10,623 nucleotides of DNA from an uncultured Roseburia sp. (GTDB lineage Bacteria > Bacillota > Clostridia > Lachnospirales > Lachnospiraceae): positions 1 through 10,623 of the forward strand of contig CANODN010000049.1 in NCBI GenBank assembly GCA_947564765.1. Direction: 5' to 3'. Both the position numbers and the translations under genes were made by a program. Below are positions 7,659 to 10,623 of this stretch, one piece after another; the stretch's first letter is position 1; the number at the start of each line of letters is the position of its first letter. Below the pieces are notes generated by a model, which saw nothing but the letters and a program-made list of their open reading frames with translations, was not told the origin of the DNA and searched no databases.

Positions 7659-7889
7659 GAATTTAGGTTGGGCGAGCTGTTTTGCAGATTGGGAGGGCTG
7701 GCGCTAGCAGCAACAACGGCAAAAATACAGAAACCAGAATATAAGATTATACATAAATGGACAAATGAGTATGATTTGGAAACATGTAATACATATATAA
7801 GAAACATATGCTCGTATGATGCAGACAGTGTGATTCATAGCGATGGCAGAAAACTGGATATAGAACATTTAGGAGATATTGATGCTGCC
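7659..7889 (+). pseudogene. N-terminal remnant of a DNA (cytosine-5) methyltransferase
   Basis: The frame reads FRLGELFCRLGGLALAATTA, a degraded form of motif I of C5 DNA methyltransferases of the type LFCGPGGLALGA, which binds S-adenosylmethionine. After it come HKWTNEYDLETCNTYIRNIC (motif II/III-like, as in 'D..TC.TY..N'), then DSVIHSDGRKLDIEHLGDID. In intact relatives this continues straight into the catalytic Pro-Cys motif IV. Here the match stops at GDID (about 7883), and the frame runs into what looks like the C-terminus of an HNH endonuclease. The Gly-to-Arg and Pro-to-Leu changes in motif I and the absence of the catalytic Cys mean no methyltransferase activity is possible. There is no ATG; TTG at 7668 is the only plausible start. 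It begins right after the toxin gene. The family call is from memory of the motifs. Confidence 0.7.
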
Positions 7890-8140
7890 AGCACACAACT
7901 TGCTTATATGGAGGGGCATCATATATTGTACCGATGAATCAGAAAGATAGAGTTTCAGTGAGTATTGATATTTACGCAAATGTTATTTGCTTGTGCCCGA
8001 TATGCCATAGAATGTTACATTATGGAATGGAAAGCGAGAAAAGACGGGTGCTTGAAGTTATATACAATAACAGAAAGAAGAGATTGAAAAATAGTGGAAT
8101 TAATTTGAGTCGAAATGAATTTGTTGAATTGGCTCAATAG
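7890..8140 (+). pseudogene. C-terminal remnant of an HNH endonuclease, frameshifted
   Basis: In the same frame as the methyltransferase remnant, STQLAYMEGHHI (to about 7925) resembles the first strand of an HNH nuclease of the form ExHHIIPM. The frame then ends at TGA 7935-7937. The expected continuation PMNQKDRVSVSIDIYANVI, then CLCPICHRMLHYG, is found in frame 2 from 7931, so an indel of one or two bases lies between 7923 and 7930. The Cys-x-x-Cys-His stretch at about 7994-8008 is the second half of the zinc-binding HNH fold. The upstream Cys pair usual in this family is missing. A coupled ATG at 7934 could start a 68-residue product, but this would lack the HH catalytic strand. It is best read as the tail of the restriction enzyme that partnered the methyltransferase. 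Confidence 0.7.
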
Positions 8141-8185
8141 CAGGAAGATGAACTATGGTTAAAAGAGTAAAAAAGGATTATAAAT

Positions 8186-8608
8186 ATGAATATAAGAACG
8201 GCAAAAAAGCTCATTCGTTTAGGATGGGATAGGAATGAGATTGAAAATGATCTCAAAATTAAATCTAGGAGAAAGGGGCAATATAAAATTGTCATAACAG
8301 GTGATCGAAGCGATGATAAATATAGTCTATATGATTTGGCGAATGATCCATCACTCGGTATTTATATGGATTCTATAGCTTTTGATACGCCTGACCAATT
8401 GGATGTGATTCTTGATGCATATGAAGGTTTGTTTTATCGTCTTTTTGATAAAAATGGAGAAGAAATGGGTTCTGGTATGGTAGAATCGGCAGTTTACAAT
8501 GACTGGTGGGATATTATAGAATGTCGGAGGGAATGTCAAATGTGTTTTTTGCACATAAAAGAAACGGGTGCTATGTGGGGGTGCATGAAAGCTCTGGTAC
8601 ATTCTTAA
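8186..8608 (+). CDS. Hypothetical protein, 140 residues
   Basis: I do not recognise this protein. It starts at an ATG with AAAAGGA (8171-8177) 8 bases upstream. The first third is basic (RTAKKLIRLGWDRNEIEND, then KSRRKGQYKIVI). The middle and C-terminal parts are acidic and aromatic, for example DSIAFDTPDQLDVILDAYEG and VYNDWWDIIEC. There is no signal peptide or membrane segment, so it is probably cytosolic. The tail has three cysteines close together (CRRECQMC). The gene is visibly AT-rich and unlike the flanking bce genes, which suggests horizontal arrival with the insert. It could be a gene truncated at its 3' end. Its place beside a toxin-antitoxin pair and a dead restriction locus hints at a mobile or defence origin, no more. 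Confidence 0.55.
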   Translation: MNIRTAKKLIRLGWDRNEIENDLKIKSRRKGQYKIVITGDRSDDKYSLYDLANDPSLGIYMDSIAFDTPDQLDVILDAYEGLFYRLFDKNGEEMGSGMVESAVYNDWWDIIECRRECQMCFLHIKETGAMWGCMKALVHS

Positions 8609-8734
8609 TGATGTGAGCTGTGTTATGAGATTTTAAGAACAAAATAAATATTTAAATTATTTTTGGAATATCTTAGAAAACCAGTATTGGCAAGGCTTTA
8701 ACAGCTTTTGCAAAAATAATCAAAACATCTGAAC
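8609..8734. other. AT-rich intergenic stretch, no gene seen
   Basis: Between the hypothetical gene and the bceAB control region lies AT-rich DNA with short frames only. No hairpin followed by a T-run is evident. The right edge of the accessory insert probably falls in this stretch, since the sequence from about 8731 on looks like the normal control region of a clostridial bceAB operon. Confidence 0.4.
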
Positions 8735-8750
8735 CTTACAAAACCGTAAG
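8735..8750 (+). promoter_or_regulatory. Probable BceR-type operator upstream of the ABC transporter genes
   Basis: CTTAC-AAAACC-GTAAG is a perfect 5-base inverted repeat with a 6-base spacer, 83 bases before the ATPase start. Response regulators of the BceR family bind inverted repeats just upstream of the bceAB -35 region and activate transcription. GATAAT at 8761-8766 could be the -10 element, which would put the dyad over a weak -35 region, as expected for an activated promoter. I recall similar CTTAC/GTAAG elements before bceAB-type operons in related clostridia, but I cannot check this here. The site stays with bceAB although the regulator genes are now 2.3 kb away. Confidence 0.55.
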
Positions 8751-8832
8751 ATTGGTGAAAGATAATCCGATACAAAAGAAATCGATTTTCTGTTAGAGTG
8801 GGTATCAGCATAAAAAGGAAGGAGTACAGAAT

Positions 8833-9600
8833 ATGCAGGATACCATACGCGTTTGCGACGCAGAAAAATATTACGGAAACAAAAATCATGTAACAAAAGC
8901 AGTTGACCGGGTGAGTTTTACGGTGCAGCAGGGAGAATTTATCGGGGTAATGGGAGCTTCCGGCTCTGGAAAGACGACACTTTTGAATTTGCTGTCCACA
9001 ATTGATACAGTTACGGCAGGTCATATTTATTATGGAAACGTTGATATTACGGAATTGTCCGAAAATGAGCTGTCCGATTTTCGCAGAGAAAATCTGGGAT
9101 TTATTTTTCAGGATTACAATCTTTTGGATACACTGACTATGGAAGAAAATATTATGCTGGCAATGACGCTGCAGCGGAAAGGAAAGAAACAGATTCAAAA
9201 TCGCTGCAAAGAGCTCTTACAGCTGCTTGAAATTGAAGAAGTCAAAAACCAGTTTCCTTATCAGGTGTCAGGTGGGCAGAAACAGCGCTGCGCCTGCGCG
9301 AGGGCTCTGGCAAATCATCCGAAGCTGCTGCTGGCGGATGAACCTACCGGAGCCTTGGATTCTAAGTCGGCGCAGACGCTTTTAGAGACGTTTACGGAAT
9401 TGAATCACAAGCTGGGCGCCACGGTTTTTATGGTGACGCACGATGCATTTTCGGCAAGCTATTGCAGCAGAATTCTTTTTTTAAAAGACGGGAAAATTTT
9501 TCATGAGCTGATTCGGGGAGCGAAGACGCGACGGGATTTTTTAAATGAAATTTTAGACGTTCTGTCTCTGACAGGAGGTGAGTTTTCCTATGCTGAATAA
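8833..9600 (+). CDS. BceA-like ABC transporter ATP-binding protein
   Basis: This is the ATPase of a peptide-resistance ABC transporter, 255 residues, acting at the inner face of the membrane. All nucleotide-binding motifs are intact: Walker A GASGSGKTT (about residues 40-48), Q-loop FIFQDYNLL, signature VSGGQKQR, Walker B LLLADEPTGALDS and switch histidine in VTHDAFS. It belongs to the MacB/LolD-type branch by sequence style. GGAAGGAG (8817-8824) is a strong ribosome site. Its 3' end overlaps the permease gene by 11 bases. With the permease it is expected to protect the wall-synthesis machinery from antimicrobial peptides, and also to act as the sensor that signals to the BceS-like kinase. 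Confidence 0.93.
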   Translation: MQDTIRVCDAEKYYGNKNHVTKAVDRVSFTVQQGEFIGVMGASGSGKTTLLNLLSTIDTVTAGHIYYGNVDITELSENELSDFRRENLGFIFQDYNLLDTLTMEENIMLAMTLQRKGKKQIQNRCKELLQLLEIEEVKNQFPYQVSGGQKQRCACARALANHPKLLLADEPTGALDSKSAQTLLETFTELNHKLGATVFMVTHDAFSASYCSRILFLKDGKIFHELIRGAKTRRDFLNEILDVLSLTGGEFSYAE

Positions 9601-10623
9601 ACTGGCTGTTCGGAATGTAAAACGTTTGACCAGGGATTACCTGGTTTATTTTTTGACCATGTCTGCGGTTACGGCAATGATGTTTTCCTTTCATACTCTT
9701 TTGTTCTCCAAAGACGTGCGCAAACTGTTTGAAATGGCTGATATCATGGCGGTGATGATCGGAATTGCCGATTTTTTTATTGTTATCATTATGGCATGGC
9801 TGATTCACTATATGGTGCGCTTTATCCTGGAAAAGCGGAGCAGGGAATTTGGCATCTATCTTCTTTTGGGTATGAAAAAAAGAGCGGTGGCAAGGCTGTA
9901 TATGCGGGAAAATTTGCTGCTGGGTGTGGGAGCATTTGGCATTGGTATGGGATTTGGACTGTTGCTTTCACAGATTCTACTGGCTGTTTTTTACAGTATG
10001 GTGCGCATGGATTACCGGCTGCATTTGGAATTTAACAGAAACTGCGTGCTGCTGACGGCAGCCTGTTATGGTGGCTGTTATGTACTGGCGCTTTTTTTGT
10101 GTGGGAGAAAATTTCAGAAAATGAATATCCGGAATTTGATGGAGAGCCACAGGCAGAATGAAGAGATACGGGAAAATCACGAGAAGGCAAAGCGTTTGCT
10201 GCTGCCTGTTTCGCTGTTGTTTTTTTGTTTATTCGGAGTATTTTTATTTTGTTATAAAAACTGGAATACCGGGATACTTCTATTGTTTCTGATTGGTCTG
10301 GTGCTTACGGTTTATCTGATGTATGGCGGAATTTCTGCATGGATATTCTGCTATGTAAAAAAGAAGGGGAATCTTGTTTACCGGGGAAACAGTCTTTTTC
10401 TGATGCGGCAGTTTTCCTCCAAGGTAAGAACCATGAGCTTTACTATGGGAACATTGACGGCTTTGTTTACCCTGGCTCTGTTAGGAAGCGCGGTGGCCTT
10501 TATGTTTCATCATTTTCAAAATCAGATATTGGAGGAAAAGTTTCCGTTTGACGTGCAGGTATACAGCAGTCAGGTAAATGATGATTTCCATGAAAAAATT
10601 GCTCTGCTGAAAAAAGAGACTCA
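9590..10623 (+). CDS. BceB-like FtsX-type ABC transporter permease, 5' part
   Basis: This is the first 344 codons of the membrane subunit; the gene runs off the end of the window without a stop. BceB-type permeases are about 630-660 residues with ten membrane segments, so roughly half is visible. It begins MLNKLAVRNVKRLTRDYLVY, typical of the family, with a first membrane segment at about residues 20-45. EKRSREFGIYLLLGMKKR (about residues 80-97) is the hallmark FtsX-like loop, followed by hydrophobic segments at roughly 108-130, 145-165, 205-220 and 223-245. NSLFLMRQFSSKVRTM (about 265-280) precedes another segment near 285-310, after which the large extracellular domain begins. AGGAGGTGAG (9573-9581) is the ribosome site. 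The start lies inside the ATPase gene, so translation is coupled. Confidence 0.92.
   Translation, partial: MLNKLAVRNVKRLTRDYLVYFLTMSAVTAMMFSFHTLLFSKDVRKLFEMADIMAVMIGIADFFIVIIMAWLIHYMVRFILEKRSREFGIYLLLGMKKRAVARLYMRENLLLGVGAFGIGMGFGLLLSQILLAVFYSMVRMDYRLHLEFNRNCVLLTAACYGGCYVLALFLCGRKFQKMNIRNLMESHRQNEEIRENHEKAKRLLLPVSLLFFCLFGVFLFCYKNWNTGILLLFLIGLVLTVYLMYGGISAWIFCYVKKKGNLVYRGNSLFLMRQFSSKVRTMSFTMGTLTALFTLALLGSAVAFMFHHFQNQILEEKFPFDVQVYSSQVNDDFHEKIALLKKET

Larger units (their letters stand above)
6504..8671. repeat. 9-base direct repeat near both edges of the insert
   Basis: TTGGAATAT occurs at 6504-6512, 15 bases after the kinase stop, and again at 8663-8671, before the bceAB promoter region. ATCTTAG also occurs beside each copy, at 6494-6500 and 8670-8676. 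The two copies bracket all the accessory genes, so they could be a target-site duplication or recombination site for the insertion. The repeat is short and AT-rich, so chance is a real possibility. No integrase or transposase is visible between them. Confidence 0.25.

Noticed and set aside
8155..8232. A 25-codon lysine-rich ORF with AGGAAG 7 bases upstream
   Set aside because: It overlaps the start of the hypothetical gene in another frame, and its composition reflects an A-rich stretch. It could be a leader, but there is no support beyond the ribosome site.
8698..9198. Antisense open frame of 166 codons opposite the ATPase gene
   Set aside because: It crosses the bceAB control region and the Walker A end of the ATPase, and its residues show no domain pattern. 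It is a shadow frame.

Overview
The window looks like a chromosomal segment from a low-to-medium GC Firmicute of the class Clostridia, most likely a Lachnospiraceae-type gut anaerobe. This is inferred from the style of the tryptophan genes, the strong AGGAGG-type ribosome binding sites, ATGA start/stop overlaps, and a BceRS-BceAB peptide-resistance module of the clostridial type. All convincing genes are on the + strand.

Region 1 (1-4775) is a tryptophan operon seen from the end of trpG: trpG (3' part), trpC, trpF, trpB, trpA, trpD. The first four genes overlap one another (4, 16 and 11 bases), followed by short gaps before trpA and trpD. The gene order is unusual because trpD comes last, after trpA, instead of between trpG and trpC. 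Together the enzymes cover anthranilate to tryptophan, plus the glutaminase half of anthranilate synthase. No reading frame stays open through the first 45 bases, so trpG looks frameshifted, or the sequence is faulty there.

Region 2 (4811-6489 and 8735-10623) is a BceRS/BceAB-like antimicrobial-peptide sensing and resistance module: an OmpR-type regulator, an intramembrane-sensing histidine kinase, an ABC ATPase and the first half of its large FtsX-type permease. The regulator starts 35 bases after trpD with no visible terminator or promoter between them. A CTTAC-N6-GTAAG dyad about 80 bases before the ATPase gene is the best candidate for the regulator's operator.

Region 3 (6490 to about 8720) splits the bce module between the kinase and ATPase genes. 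It is a visibly more AT-rich accessory insert. It holds a decayed coding stretch, an intact UPF0175/DUF3368 (PIN-like) toxin-antitoxin-type pair, a wrecked restriction-modification locus, and an unrecognised 140-residue protein. In the restriction-modification remnant, the N-terminus of a cytosine-5 DNA methyltransferase runs by internal deletion into the C-terminus of an HNH endonuclease, with a further frameshift at the HNH histidines. A 9-base direct repeat lies near both edges of the insert.

I did not find a convincing new system. The most notable observations are the insert that interrupts bceRS-bceAB while leaving the presumed operator with bceAB, the fused restriction-modification remnant, and the rearranged trp operon running into the bce regulator.
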